64,000 nucleotides of DNA from Pseudoalteromonas luteoviolacea (GCF_001750165.1 NZ_CP015411.1:4440501-4504500), one strand, 5' to 3'. Positions 1-8,968 are shown, counted from the stretch's first letter. Made by a program: numbers and translations. The notes: generated from the sequence alone by a model not told the origin.

Positions 1-662
1 TCATGTTTAATGTGCTCTGCGGTTGCTTCGCCAATCAAACTGCCAAAGTTACGCCTTACATAGTTAATAATTGCTTCATCAAACTTATCACCACCAATAC
101 GTACAGATGATGAATAAACCACACCATTGAGAGAGATAATTGCAACTTCAGTAGTACCACCACCGATGTCGACAACCATCGAGCCTGTCGCTTCGGACAC
201 AGGTAAACCTGCACCAATTGCAGCGGCCATTGGTTCTTCAATCAAATACACTTCGCGTGCGCCAGCACCCATTGCCGACTCACGAATTGCACGCTTTTCA
301 ACTTGTGTAGCACCACATGGCACACAAATTAGTACACGTGGGCTTGGGCGCATGAAGTTATTGTTGTGAACTTGTTTGATGAAATGCTGAAGCATTTTTT
401 CCGTCACGTAGAAATCTGCAATCACCCCATCTTTCATCGGTCTGATAGCTTTAATATTACCAGGTGTTCTACCCAGCATTTGCTTCGCAGCAGTACCGAC
501 AGAAGCAACACTTTTCGGGCCACCGGCTCTCTCCTGACGAATCGCTACCACCGAAGGCTCATTTAAAACGATACCTTCTTCTTTTACATAAATCAGTGTA
601 TTCGCCGTGCCTAAATCAATAGACAGGTCATTTGAAAATAATCCACGTAGTTTTTTAAACAT
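1..662 (-). CDS. mreB: Rod shape-determining protein MreB (3' part cut by the window edge)
   Basis: Actin-like ATPase that forms membrane-associated filaments and guides the cell-wall elongation machinery in rod-shaped cells. The first 220 codons are present, starting at an ATG at 660-662; the rest lies before position 1. Visible actin-fold motifs are the phosphate-1 loop DLGTANT (residues 16-22), the phosphate-2 loop DIGGGTTEVA (165-174) and the conserved IEEPMAAAIGAGLP stretch (about 141-154). MreB is about 347 residues in this group, so roughly two thirds is visible. No frame break is seen. The PEGA/SUMF1 gene lies 127 bases upstream in the same direction, so mreB probably has its own promoter; the usual partners mreC and mreD would lie outside the window. 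Identity is secure from sequence recognition. Confidence 0.97.
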   Translation of the reverse strand, partial: MFKKLRGLFSNDLSIDLGTANTLIYVKEEGIVLNEPSVVAIRQERAGGPKSVASVGTAAKQMLGRTPGNIKAIRPMKDGVIADFYVTEKMLQHFIKQVHNNNFMRPSPRVLICVPCGATQVEKRAIRESAMGAGAREVYLIEEPMAAAIGAGLPVSEATGSMVVDIGGGTTEVAIISLNGVVYSSSVRIGGDKFDEAIINYVRRNFGSLIGEATAEHIKH

Positions 663-789
663 GAGGCTGGGTAACCTTAAAGAATTCTTTTAACCAAACC
701 ACAGAAATTGTCGCTGCGGCTGAAATATTTAAGTATACAAAGTACTAACTGCACTTTAACTGAATGCGCCCAACAAAGCGCATTATTAT

Positions 790-2802
790 TTATCTTTCTC
801 GAACTAATCTAAAACCAATATAATTAGCTCTAAAATCAGGCGCTAACGCTAAGCGAGTCGATACTCTAGCCAAGCTAGGGGCAAAATTCCATGCACCACC
901 GCGCACCGTGACATCATCTTGAGAAGCGCGTTTTTGCGTCCACTCCCACACATTGCCAACGGTATCATACAAACCATAGTTATTTGGTGAAAATTCGCCT
1001 ACTGGAGATGGACTTTTATTTGACCACTCGCTACCACACCATCCACAGTTTGCAAGACCTCGACCTATTTCATTGCCCCAAGGATACTCTGAACTGGTGC
1101 CTGCTCGTGCTGCGTATTCCCACTCGACCTCATTAGGCAAACGATATTGGATCCCTTGCTCTGCTGATAACCAATTTGCATATGCTTTAGCATCTTCATA
1201 AGTCACACACACCACAGGAAAGTTTTCAGCTTGCTCAAAACCAGGTTTACTCCAGTTATATTCGCTTTCCCAAATCGGCTCACCATTTTTATAATGTGCG
1301 CAGCCATTGCCTTTCTCAGCTTCTGTTTGGTAGCCCGTACTAACAATGAATTGCCTAAATTCAGCAACTGTCACCTCATTGCTTTGCATCGCATATGAAT
1401 GACTCAATACTTTTTCTACAACTGGGCGCTCATTAGCGAGACCATTTCCAGTCAAATCACCCATTTGGAATGAACCCGCGGGGATAATAACGACTTTATT
1501 CTCAACCAAGTTGGGCGTCACTGACTTTTGTACAGTAGCTTGTCGCTCAACTTGCTCTCTTTGTGGTGTCGGTGCAGCAATCGACTCAGGCTTTTTTATC
1601 AACTTAGCATTTATCGTTCGTGCACGGCGCACGTCAACTCTTGCCTTATAAGATTCATATCCAAGCTTTCGGATCTCTATGTCATAAGAGCCCAGAGGAA
1701 CACTCACAACAAGCTTAGTAGAACCATAGCTCACACCATCTATGAAGACTTCATCATCATACACATTTGACCTTAAGGTCAGGTCAACTTGTCTATCTTG
1801 TGGTGATTGCTGAATGATTTGGGATTTAATTTCAGTTTTCGGCTGCATTGCCGTAACGCTGGGTACACTGGGTTTAGGTTTATCTAGTTCATCTTTAAAT
1901 GTTAACTGACTATCACTGAATGTAGTTGGATAACTTGCTTGATATCCTACAGATAGTGGCGTGCCGTACTCGCTACAAAAGCGATTGTCCAGTGCTAACA
2001 AGCCACAAAGGCGGCTATTATTGACGTCACCGCGCATTGTCACACTTAAATTGACACTGTAGTTACCTTGGCCACTAAATGCACTGCCTACCACATGACT
2101 GCTAACAACCTGTACTTGTGCGCCTGCCAAATGACGTTTCGGCTCAACAATTCGCTGTTCCGTTAAGTTTGCAAATATCTGATCAATAAAACGCTTAGTT
2201 GCTTTTTGTAAACCTAACTGTTGGCCCCTTTGCTCACATGCAGCTAACGTTTCTGTGCGCTTACAATTAATTGTATGCTCAACTTCAAGCGTCCCCTCTC
2301 TTGTAAATTCATTACGAAGTCGCTCAACTCGCGCTGTACTGAGCTGATCTTTTAGACTCGCGAGGGTATTGATTAGGGTATGCTTGCTAACACGAATTTG
2401 CTCAATGTCCTTGCGGTGCGATGCTATGGCCGCTAGTTGCATCGCAATGTCTTCTTTATTCGCTTTATGATCAGCAACAGACTGTTGATATCGCATCTGA
2501 GCAGATGAAATATCAATCGATGGATCATCAATAAGACGACGATATAAATCATTCATGGCATCAAGTGCCTGATTTTTTTCTTTATCCAGATCTGTCGAGT
2601 TACTCCTCAACAATTCTAGTTGCGATTGTAAACGGGCCTCTTCAGCCACGTGCTTGTCTAATATCTGAGTATATCTATCTAACTCAGCTTGTTTCTCGGA
2701 GCGCTCTGACTCGATAGCTGTCACAGTCGCAGTATCTTGTGCCCAAACACTTACAGACAATAAGGCGGCAGAGACAAAAAGAGATAAAGGAGCAATTCGC
2801 AT
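790..2802 (-). CDS. Exported coiled-coil / PEGA / formylglycine-generating-enzyme-like (SUMF1) protein
   Basis: Three-part exported protein of about 670 residues. An ATG at 2802 gives a clean signal peptide (MRIAPLSLFVSAALLSVSVWA) with a GGGA about 8 bases upstream; ATG 2811 and TTG 2817 in the same frame are alternatives. Residues about 20-170 are heptad-rich and likely coiled coil. A PEGA-type beta domain follows at about 340-400 (DEVFIDGVSYGSTK; GSYDIEIRKLGYE). The C-terminal 230 residues match the FGE-sulfatase/SUMF1 fold: IPAGSFQMGD near the start, RLPNEVEWEYAARAG, YPWGNE, NVWEWT, VRGGAW and the terminal IGFRLV. True FGEs oxidise sulfatase cysteines, but most bacterial SUMF1 proteins have other or unknown roles. 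No sulfatase gene lies nearby. The role may be envelope-associated; that is inference. Confidence 0.85.
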   Translation of the reverse strand: MRIAPLSLFVSAALLSVSVWAQDTATVTAIESERSEKQAELDRYTQILDKHVAEEARLQSQLELLRSNSTDLDKEKNQALDAMNDLYRRLIDDPSIDISSAQMRYQQSVADHKANKEDIAMQLAAIASHRKDIEQIRVSKHTLINTLASLKDQLSTARVERLRNEFTREGTLEVEHTINCKRTETLAACEQRGQQLGLQKATKRFIDQIFANLTEQRIVEPKRHLAGAQVQVVSSHVVGSAFSGQGNYSVNLSVTMRGDVNNSRLCGLLALDNRFCSEYGTPLSVGYQASYPTTFSDSQLTFKDELDKPKPSVPSVTAMQPKTEIKSQIIQQSPQDRQVDLTLRSNVYDDEVFIDGVSYGSTKLVVSVPLGSYDIEIRKLGYESYKARVDVRRARTINAKLIKKPESIAAPTPQREQVERQATVQKSVTPNLVENKVVIIPAGSFQMGDLTGNGLANERPVVEKVLSHSYAMQSNEVTVAEFRQFIVSTGYQTEAEKGNGCAHYKNGEPIWESEYNWSKPGFEQAENFPVVCVTYEDAKAYANWLSAEQGIQYRLPNEVEWEYAARAGTSSEYPWGNEIGRGLANCGWCGSEWSNKSPSPVGEFSPNNYGLYDTVGNVWEWTQKRASQDDVTVRGGAWNFAPSLARVSTRLALAPDFRANYIGFRLVRER

Positions 2803-3013
2803 ATATTCCATTCCCAACAGCGGCAGTTGTTTTGGTCTTTGTTATTTTTGATGTTTTAATGCTCAATGCTATGTACTTACGAAGTAAAACACAAGCCTTG
2901 CACAATTAATATCTGAGTTTACAACTAATAGTCACGTACTTACCAGTGTTCTGAGCACATTTTCATGAAATAATAACCTCAATGCGTGTATTTACAGATA
3001 AATCGAAAATCTA

Positions 3014-3916
3014 ATGAAGACTTCAAGCCACTTAGAATCACCTCTTCAAACAATTAGGCACCCATTATTAAGCGCCAAAAAAATCGAACTAAAAGTAAAA
3101 AGAGATGATTTACTCCACCCAACTGTACAGGGCAATAAATGGCGAAAGCTCAAATACAACCTCATTGAGTTAAAGCGTCAGCAATGTCAGTCATTACTCA
3201 CATTTGGCGGCGCATTTTCAAATCACCTTTATGCCACAGCCATGGCAAGTAAACTATTCAATATACCTGCGCACTTTATCGTCAGGGGTCCGCATCTTGA
3301 TTTAGGTAATCCCACAATACGTTTTGCTAAAGCATGTAAAGTGGGGCTGCACCCAGTTACCAGAGTCGAGTATCGACAACGCCACGATGCTGACTATCTT
3401 GAACTGCTCAGGCGTCAGTTCCCAACCGCTTTTATTATACCTGAAGGGGGAAGCAATGAATTCGCCTTGCAAGGTTGTAAAGAACTTGCGCAATCACTTC
3501 CACCCAGTGATTACCTGTGTTGTGCAGTTGGCAGTGGCGGAACGCTTGCAGGTATTCTACAAGGCGTGCGTAATGAAACAAAGGTGTTGGGATTTGCGGT
3601 ACTCAAAAATGCTGACTACTTAAATCAAGAGGTTACCTCTCTTAACCCTGACGCTTTACACCTCACCAATTGGCATATCCTTACTCAATTTCATGATGGC
3701 GGCTACGGCAAGTTTTCCGCTCCTCTTTGGAGTTTTTGTCAAACCATGACGCTTGATCACCACTTACCATTGGAGCCAATCTATACAGGCAAAATGATGT
3801 ATGGTCTATGGCAAATGATTGAACAGGATCAGTTTCCACAGCATAGTCGCATTATTGCAATTCATACCGGCGGCTTACAAGGCCTCAATGGCCTGCGCTA
3901 TCGTCACTTAATTTAA
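3014..3916 (+). CDS. PLP-dependent ACC deaminase / D-cysteine desulfhydrase family enzyme
   Basis: Fold-type II pyridoxal-phosphate enzyme of 300 residues, close to the family length. Visible motifs are GNKWRKLKY (residues 40-48), where Lys42 is the expected Schiff-base lysine, FGGAFSNHLYATA (64-76) with the family Ser-Asn-His, and the phosphate-binding loop GSGGTLAG. The family includes 1-aminocyclopropane-1-carboxylate deaminase and D-cysteine desulfhydrase, which release ammonia and an oxoacid or hydrogen sulfide; the sequence alone does not fix the substrate. Cytosolic, with no signal peptide. It is divergent from the SUMF1 protein, and its last bases overlap the end of the convergent EAL gene at 3908-3916. 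Probably a single-gene transcript. Confidence 0.85.
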   Translation: MKTSSHLESPLQTIRHPLLSAKKIELKVKRDDLLHPTVQGNKWRKLKYNLIELKRQQCQSLLTFGGAFSNHLYATAMASKLFNIPAHFIVRGPHLDLGNPTIRFAKACKVGLHPVTRVEYRQRHDADYLELLRRQFPTAFIIPEGGSNEFALQGCKELAQSLPPSDYLCCAVGSGGTLAGILQGVRNETKVLGFAVLKNADYLNQEVTSLNPDALHLTNWHILTQFHDGGYGKFSAPLWSFCQTMTLDHHLPLEPIYTGKMMYGLWQMIEQDQFPQHSRIIAIHTGGLQGLNGLRYRHLI

Positions 3917-5554
3917 ACTATTTTCTAGCTCGAGTAAGGGGGCACTAAAGAAGTAACCCTGCGCCCCATCAACACCGAGACGCTGGATACAATTAAATTC
4001 ATCTTGGGTTTCTACACCTACGGCATAAACAGGCACTTGAAGCTTTTTAGCTTGTCCAACTATTTTCTTCACCACAGCTCGCCGCTTTGCACAGCTGTTA
4101 ATGCCATGAATGAGCTCAAATGCCAATTTGATACCAACAACATTATGTAGCCGTTGTAATTGAATCATATCCAATGGCTTATTCACATGATCAAGCACCA
4201 CGTTAGTTCCTAGCGGCGCCAATGAACTGAAAAATTGCTCGAAATAACCTTTATGTTGATAAAAATCACTGATCATCAACTCTAATGTGATATCACTTGC
4301 ACGGCCAGAATCTCTTAATGCGCCTATCAGCCAGTTTAAAAATACACTATTTGACCAGTTCACTACGTGCAGATTAACACTGACTGAAAATCCCTTAGGT
4401 TCTTTAGACAACACTTTGATTGCCTGCATTACAATGGCTTTATCCAATTCAGCCAAATGCTGGTTATGATGGATTTTATGAATAAATTGTCCTGCTGTGA
4501 TCAGTCCTAATGTCTTGTGACGCACGCGCAATAATGCTTCACTTTGAATCACATCTTGAGACTTGAAATCAAATAATGGCTGGCAAAACAACACAAACCG
4601 CCCGGCCCTGATGTCCTGCATGATATGTGTTTCTGCATCCAATAAACTTTCAGCTAACGTATGATTAAGCGGCAACATATGTATATGCTGCCACACATGG
4701 TTTTGTGCGATACTCAAAGACGATCTGGCAATCTGGTAGACTTGTGTTTGATCAGCGCCCTCACCATAAAAGCACGCTCCACATTTCACAGCACTGCGTG
4801 ACAAATCACCTCTAAATGCCAACAGTGCCTGATAAACCACTTCATGCAATCGTTTAATTGTCTGCTCAACCTCATCTTTTCCAACATCACTGAGTGTGAC
4901 TGTCAACGTCCCTGAGGACAGGTATTTTGCTGAACAATACTTATATTTATTAAAACATTTGGCTAATGTCACACTAAAGTGGCTTTGTGGCTCAATATGT
5001 TTTGGCAGTTCACAGCGCCACCTAAACATAGCAAATACAGTAACCTGCTTATCTTTGGTGACATGTGCCACGCCAGTGTCTACGCTCTTTTCAGTAGCCT
5101 GAGTATTACCAGTGAATAGCGCAGTGCGTCTTCGCTCAGCCCTCCTATTGCCTCGTTTTGAATGCAATGCCCAAGCCCCTACAGCAAGGCCCATCAACAC
5201 AGCGTTAAGCCACAATGCCCAAGCAATACCATTATTCACAATGTCTGTCGGATGCAAAACCAGCGCATCTTCACCCATTTTAAAATGACTTGGTGATGAC
5301 AGCCATGCCGTTACTGCATCACTGCTGGGAAACACACTAAATCCAAACTGTTTAGCAAGCGCACTGAGTTCATGAGAAGAAATAGGAACAATGTAGTAGG
5401 ATAGCTGCGTATCTAATCGCTGGGCTTGCTCGTCGATCCAGCCACTCGTCAATTGCACTATTGATAAATTACAAATAAACAAAAGAACACACCACGCAAC
5501 CAAAAACACGTATTCACGTTTAACGGTGTGTTTTGCAAGTGCGAAGTGGAACAT
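3908..5554 (-). CDS. CsrD/MshH-like membrane protein with degenerate GGDEF and EAL domains
   Basis: About 548 residues from ATG 5554; an in-frame TTG at 5596 is less likely. It has two membrane segments (about residues 15-37 and 110-132) enclosing a small periplasmic part, then a poorly conserved GGDEF-like region (about 180-300, ending in an IARSSLSIAQ segment like the usual C-terminal helix), then an EAL-like domain (about 315-545). The EAL domain keeps SEALLR, but other catalytic motifs are lost: ELMISDF where ExTE is expected, LDHVNKP in place of DDFGTG, and KLAFELI in place of KIDxxF. It should therefore not hydrolyse cyclic-di-GMP. CsrD in E. coli and MshH in Vibrio share this architecture and sit beside mreB or ssb; CsrD promotes CsrB/C RNA decay. 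Orthology is inferred from architecture and position. Confidence 0.72.
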   Translation of the reverse strand: MFHFALAKHTVKREYVFLVAWCVLLFICNLSIVQLTSGWIDEQAQRLDTQLSYYIVPISSHELSALAKQFGFSVFPSSDAVTAWLSSPSHFKMGEDALVLHPTDIVNNGIAWALWLNAVLMGLAVGAWALHSKRGNRRAERRRTALFTGNTQATEKSVDTGVAHVTKDKQVTVFAMFRWRCELPKHIEPQSHFSVTLAKCFNKYKYCSAKYLSSGTLTVTLSDVGKDEVEQTIKRLHEVVYQALLAFRGDLSRSAVKCGACFYGEGADQTQVYQIARSSLSIAQNHVWQHIHMLPLNHTLAESLLDAETHIMQDIRAGRFVLFCQPLFDFKSQDVIQSEALLRVRHKTLGLITAGQFIHKIHHNQHLAELDKAIVMQAIKVLSKEPKGFSVSVNLHVVNWSNSVFLNWLIGALRDSGRASDITLELMISDFYQHKGYFEQFFSSLAPLGTNVVLDHVNKPLDMIQLQRLHNVVGIKLAFELIHGINSCAKRRAVVKKIVGQAKKLQVPVYAVGVETQDEFNCIQRLGVDGAQGYFFSAPLLELENSLN

Positions 5555-5789
5555 AATAAGGCGGCCATTAATCAGTCTGATTAAAGTTTTGTTCAATCTA
5601 ATACAAAACTCAAGGACAGCTGATTAAGATTCCTAAAAGCTGCTGATCTTGCGTGTATTATTTTTTAGGTTAATCAAAGAAAAACAAGTGGCAGAAATAA
5701 AATTCAAAAAGCGTGCTAGTTCTAGCGATCACAGTTTTAAAAAACATAACTCCACACTGTTCCTAAATTACACCCAACGTTTCAAGGTC

Positions 5790-5936
5790 TTACCCTTGCA
5801 TGTAAATGTTCGGTATCCCGTTATGAACGGTTGCACTGTCACCGAGCAAAGCGTTGAACAAACTCGCATTTTGGGCCTTCAACTCTTCAATCTCATGTGA
5901 GAGCTTTTTTCTCGTTTTATTCGCGAACCGCTTCAT
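5790..5936 (-). CDS. Possible small protein of 48 residues between csrD-like gene and ssb
   Basis: Open frame on the minus strand from ATG 5934-5936 to TAA 5790-5792. The product starts MKRFANKTRKKLSHEIEELK and continues with a Leu/Ala/Asn-rich helix ending in YMQG. The basic N-terminus and heptad-like spacing (LSHEIEELKAQNASLFNALL) look protein-like rather than random, suggesting a short amphipathic or coiled-coil peptide. It lies just beyond the ssb terminator in the same direction. No clear Shine-Dalgarno sequence precedes the ATG, which weakens the call. I do not recognise a family. Confidence 0.35.
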   Translation of the reverse strand: MKRFANKTRKKLSHEIEELKAQNASLFNALLGDSATVHNGIPNIYMQG

Positions 5937-5957
5937 TATTACTTTTCTTATCGAACT

Positions 5958-5983
5958 AAAAAGCCGCTAGAAAGCGGCTTTTT
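5958..5983. terminator. Rho-independent terminator downstream of ssb
   Basis: Perfect stem AAGCCGCT / AGCGGCTT (5961-5968 and 5973-5980) with a four-base loop, extended by A and T runs at the outer ends, so it can work in both directions. It lies 31 bases past the ssb stop codon and is the natural end of the ssb transcript. Confidence 0.85.
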
Positions 5984-6013
5984 AATTTTAAACAACTTGA
6001 TGTTTATCTTTGA

Positions 6014-6688
6014 TCAAAACGGAATATCGTCATCAAAGTCAATGGGGGGCTCCATCGGGTTAGAAGCACTACCTTGCTGCTGTGGTGCAAAACCACCTTG
6101 AGACTGGCCGCCTTGAGACTGACCGCCTTGTGCAGGAGCGCTTTGTGCTTGTCCGCCAAAGTTATTATTTTGTGGCTGCGGTGCACTTTGTTGTGGCGCT
6201 TGTTGCTGTGGTGCAAAACCGCCTTGCTGTGCTGCTGGCTGACCATATTGCTGTTGGTTATTTTGCTGTGGAGCAAAACCGCCTTGCTGCTGAGCATAAC
6301 CACCTTGGTTACCGCCTGACTGGTATTGACCGCCCTGCTCATTACGGCCACCTAGCATTTGCATTTGGCCACCCATGTCTACAACTATTTCAGTTGTGTA
6401 CTTGTCTTGACCGCTTTGATCTGTCCACTTACGCGTCTGCAAACGGCCTTCAATATAAACCTGTGAACCCTTACGTAGGTATTCACCAGCCACTTCAGCT
6501 AACTTACCGAATAACACAACTCTGTGCCATTCAGTGCGCTCTTGCAACTGACCTGTGTTTTTATCTTTCCAACTATCAGTAGTTGCAATACTGATATTAG
6601 CCACACCGTTACCGTTGGGCATATATCGAACTTCAGGATCTTGGCCTAAGTTACCCACCAAGATTACTTTATTCACACCGCGTGCCAT
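6014..6688 (-). CDS. ssb: Single-stranded DNA-binding protein SSB
   Basis: Essential homotetrameric protein that coats single-stranded DNA and recruits replication and repair enzymes through its C-terminal tip. The N-terminal OB fold (residues 1-110) starts MARGVNKVILVGNLGQDPEV and holds the family aromatic and basic positions (WHRVVLFGKLAE, YIEGRLQTRKW). Residues about 115-212 form a disordered linker rich in Gln and Gly with repeated GGFAPQQ units, and the acidic tip is DFDDDIPF. The 224-residue length exceeds the roughly 178 of E. coli because of the linker. A strong ribosome site (GGAGAGGG) precedes the ATG. In E. coli ssb is divergent from uvrA; here a transporter and a binding-protein gene lie between them. 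No LexA box was seen directly upstream. Confidence 0.97.
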   Translation of the reverse strand: MARGVNKVILVGNLGQDPEVRYMPNGNGVANISIATTDSWKDKNTGQLQERTEWHRVVLFGKLAEVAGEYLRKGSQVYIEGRLQTRKWTDQSGQDKYTTEIVVDMGGQMQMLGGRNEQGGQYQSGGNQGGYAQQQGGFAPQQNNQQQYGQPAAQQGGFAPQQQAPQQSAPQPQNNNFGGQAQSAPAQGGQSQGGQSQGGFAPQQQGSASNPMEPPIDFDDDIPF

Positions 6689-6795
6689 GGCACCCTCTCC
6701 TCACACAATTACAAGCATTGCTTAGTTTCATTCTACATATCGATTGTATACTGATTGCACGTCGAATTCGACTTCTCATCACAACCGATTCCTCT

Positions 6796-8163
6796 TTATG
6801 AAGAATATAAAATTTGCTTAGCTTGGTTTAAATCAAATTTACTTTCATCCACTTTTAAATAAGCGCGATTTTCTTCACTGACTACAGTCGCCTCTAGCAC
6901 GCCTGGTAATGCAACCAGTTTATCAGCAAGTGTTTGTGCATGCTGGGGTTTATCGAGTTCCGTTACAAAGCTTAACGCTTTACTACGTGGAGGGACTTGC
7001 ATGCGCCATGCAATAGCCAGCCATATTACCCCAATTCCTGCCGCCGCAGCAAATACAGTTTGCGTTTCGTAATGTTGTGCCAAATATCCACCAAGCACGC
7101 CCCCTAAAAATGCTCCTAAGAATTGTCCCGATGAAAATACCCCCATGGCAGACCCTTTTTGGGTTGCCGGAGATATTCGAGACACTAAAGCTGGCATGGT
7201 CGCTTCTAAGAAATTAAATGCAATAAAATACAAGGTCATCGACAAAGCGATCCCCCATAAGCTACCTGATAACCAAATCAATAAAAACGTACTGATACTT
7301 AATATGGCAATCGCAGCCAAAAATACTTGCTTCTCTTTTTGCTTCTTAATTGCCACAATCATCATGGGTGCCATCAATACAAAAGCGAGGATCAGAACTG
7401 GTATATAAATTTGCCAATGAGATTGCGCCTCTAGCCCTTCATTGATCAGCTTCGCAGGTAAAACAACAAACAAGGTTGTCAGTGTTAAATGAAGCAGTAA
7501 CACGCCAATATCCAGTCGCAGTAATTGGGGGTGTTTGATTAAGTTTTTAATATCCCCTAACGATGCAACGGTATCACCCTTCGGTGCTTTATGAACTGCA
7601 TTTGGCACCACAAATAACACGATTGCAATGCCCACCAAAGCCAAAATTGCCGTTAACCAAAACACGCCAGCAATACCAAATGATGCTGCTACCATAGGCC
7701 CCACTAACATCGCCACAGCGAAACTCAGCCCGATGCACATGCCGATCACAGCCATCACTTTAGGCCGCTGTTCATCACGGCTCAAATCAGATGCCAACGC
7801 CAACAGTGCACTGGCAATCGCGCCCATGCCTTGCAATGCTCGACCGGCGGTCACCCAGTAAATAGAATCCGCAGTAGCCGCAATAACAGAACCGATTGCA
7901 AACACCACTAATCCTCCAATAATAATTGGTTTACGACCGAATTTGTCTGATAGCCATCCCATTGGGATCTGCAGCAACGCTTGGGTCAGACCATACGCAC
8001 CAATGGCCAAACCAATCCAAAGCGGCGATACATCTTCGAACGAATCACTATAAATAGCCAACACAGGCATCAGCATAAATAAGCCAAGCATGCGAAAAGC
8101 AAAGACTCCCGCTAGTGAAAAAGCGGCGCGTTTTTCAATTTGGTTTAAAGATTGATTGGACAT
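6796..8163 (-). CDS. YajR-like MFS transporter with C-terminal ferredoxin-like domain
   Basis: Twelve-helix major facilitator protein of about 455 residues from ATG 8161-8163; an upstream in-frame TTG at 8181 is less likely. The MFS loop 2-3 motif appears as GWLSDKFGRKPII, and an RALQGMGA motif follows in helix 4. Helices run to about residue 390. A soluble tail of about 60 residues (LADKLVALPGVLEATV; AYLKVDESKFDL) resembles the YAM/ferredoxin-like domain of E. coli YajR, whose length (454) also matches. YajR is a proton-driven exporter of unproven substrate. Lies between ssb and a periplasmic binding protein, all on the minus strand. The specific subfamily is inferred from domain layout. Confidence 0.82.
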   Translation of the reverse strand: MSNQSLNQIEKRAAFSLAGVFAFRMLGLFMLMPVLAIYSDSFEDVSPLWIGLAIGAYGLTQALLQIPMGWLSDKFGRKPIIIGGLVVFAIGSVIAATADSIYWVTAGRALQGMGAIASALLALASDLSRDEQRPKVMAVIGMCIGLSFAVAMLVGPMVAASFGIAGVFWLTAILALVGIAIVLFVVPNAVHKAPKGDTVASLGDIKNLIKHPQLLRLDIGVLLLHLTLTTLFVVLPAKLINEGLEAQSHWQIYIPVLILAFVLMAPMMIVAIKKQKEKQVFLAAIAILSISTFLLIWLSGSLWGIALSMTLYFIAFNFLEATMPALVSRISPATQKGSAMGVFSSGQFLGAFLGGVLGGYLAQHYETQTVFAAAAGIGVIWLAIAWRMQVPPRSKALSFVTELDKPQHAQTLADKLVALPGVLEATVVSEENRAYLKVDESKFDLNQAKQILYSS

Positions 8164-8215
8164 AAAGTAACGTAAAGTCAAACAGTAAAAAATCGCGGGC
8201 TAGTTTAGCAAAAAC

Positions 8216-8968
8216 TCAGTCTAACTGATATTTTTTTAATATTTCACTAAAATGCCCAGTTTTATTAAGTCTGTTATACGCGCTGACTAAGCGTTCTAGT
8301 TGCTTATCTGAGACACTTTTTTTACTAAAAGCAAAATAGACTGGTGATTGATTGACCACCAGCGGTGCAATTTTGATTGTCATGAAATCTGGGTGATTTG
8401 TTGACTGAAAAATAATATTAAACTTTTCTTCTAAAAAGCCCGCAATGCGGCCGTGTTTGAGCAAGCTAAGCTTGGTTTGATTGTCAGGCACAAAAATAAA
8501 TTGGGTCTCATCACCCAACCGTTTGCTGTAGCGTTCAGTAAAAATGCGCCCATAAAATGCCCCTTGCTGTATAGCAACAGGTACGGGCAGGGAAAACAAA
8601 TCATTCATGGTATTCACTTCAAACAAGCGCTCAGCATTCATCGCAAAAACAATTGTTTCCATACGTTGTGGACCAACAAAGTATGCAAAGTCTGTGCGCT
8701 CTTGAGTCCGTGTCACGCTGAGCACTAAATCAATAGTGCCTGCCTCCAACATTTTTAATGAACGGCCCCATGGAATGCTAACAAAGTTATAGCTGCACCC
8801 AGCTTCATCCAATAACGCTTTGGCGAAATCAACATCCATACCATGCCACCCTTTACCTTCGTCCAAACGTGACTGCGCGGCGTAATTTTCAAAACGAACC
8901 GTCATTTCACAGGCCCATAAAGGTGGCAGAAAAAAAAGACTCAAAAGCAAAAATCGCACATGTACCAC
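8216..8968 (-). CDS. Periplasmic solute-binding protein, family 3 (amino-acid type)
   Basis: Secreted binding protein of about 250 residues with a signal peptide ending ...FFLPPLWA before Cys20, so a lipoprotein form is possible but the lipobox is not classical. The fold matches bacterial SBP family 3: GWHGMDVDFAKALLDEAG and the hinge segment GTIDLVLSVTRTQERTDFA, followed by lobe II and the late return to lobe I. No permease or ATPase gene is adjacent, so it may be a stand-alone sensor-type protein, as is common in Alteromonadales. The start is uncertain: the frame opens with GTG 8968, a second GTG three codons later has a GAGTGG at fair spacing, and no ATG exists upstream of the signal peptide. 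Confidence 0.82.
   Translation of the reverse strand: MVHVRFLLLSLFFLPPLWACEMTVRFENYAAQSRLDEGKGWHGMDVDFAKALLDEAGCSYNFVSIPWGRSLKMLEAGTIDLVLSVTRTQERTDFAYFVGPQRMETIVFAMNAERLFEVNTMNDLFSLPVPVAIQQGAFYGRIFTERYSKRLGDETQFIFVPDNQTKLSLLKHGRIAGFLEEKFNIIFQSTNHPDFMTIKIAPLVVNQSPVYFAFSKKSVSDKQLERLVSAYNRLNKTGHFSEILKKYQLD

Noticed and set aside
763..784. Hairpin AATGCGC/GCGCATT between SUMF1 gene and mreB
   Set aside because: Seven-base stem with an eight-base loop and no T tract on the minus strand; too weak to call a terminator.
5649..5900. 83-codon plus-strand frame between csrD-like gene and ssb
   Set aside because: TTG start without ribosome site; composition is less protein-like than the opposite-strand 48-residue frame that overlaps it.
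6060..6330. Repeated DNA units within ssb resembling a short array
   Set aside because: They are codon repeats of GGFAPQQ-type linker units, in frame and imperfect, not a CRISPR or satellite.
6082..6582. 166-codon frame antisense to ssb
   Set aside because: Mirror of the Gln/Gly-rich linker codons of ssb; low complexity explains its length.
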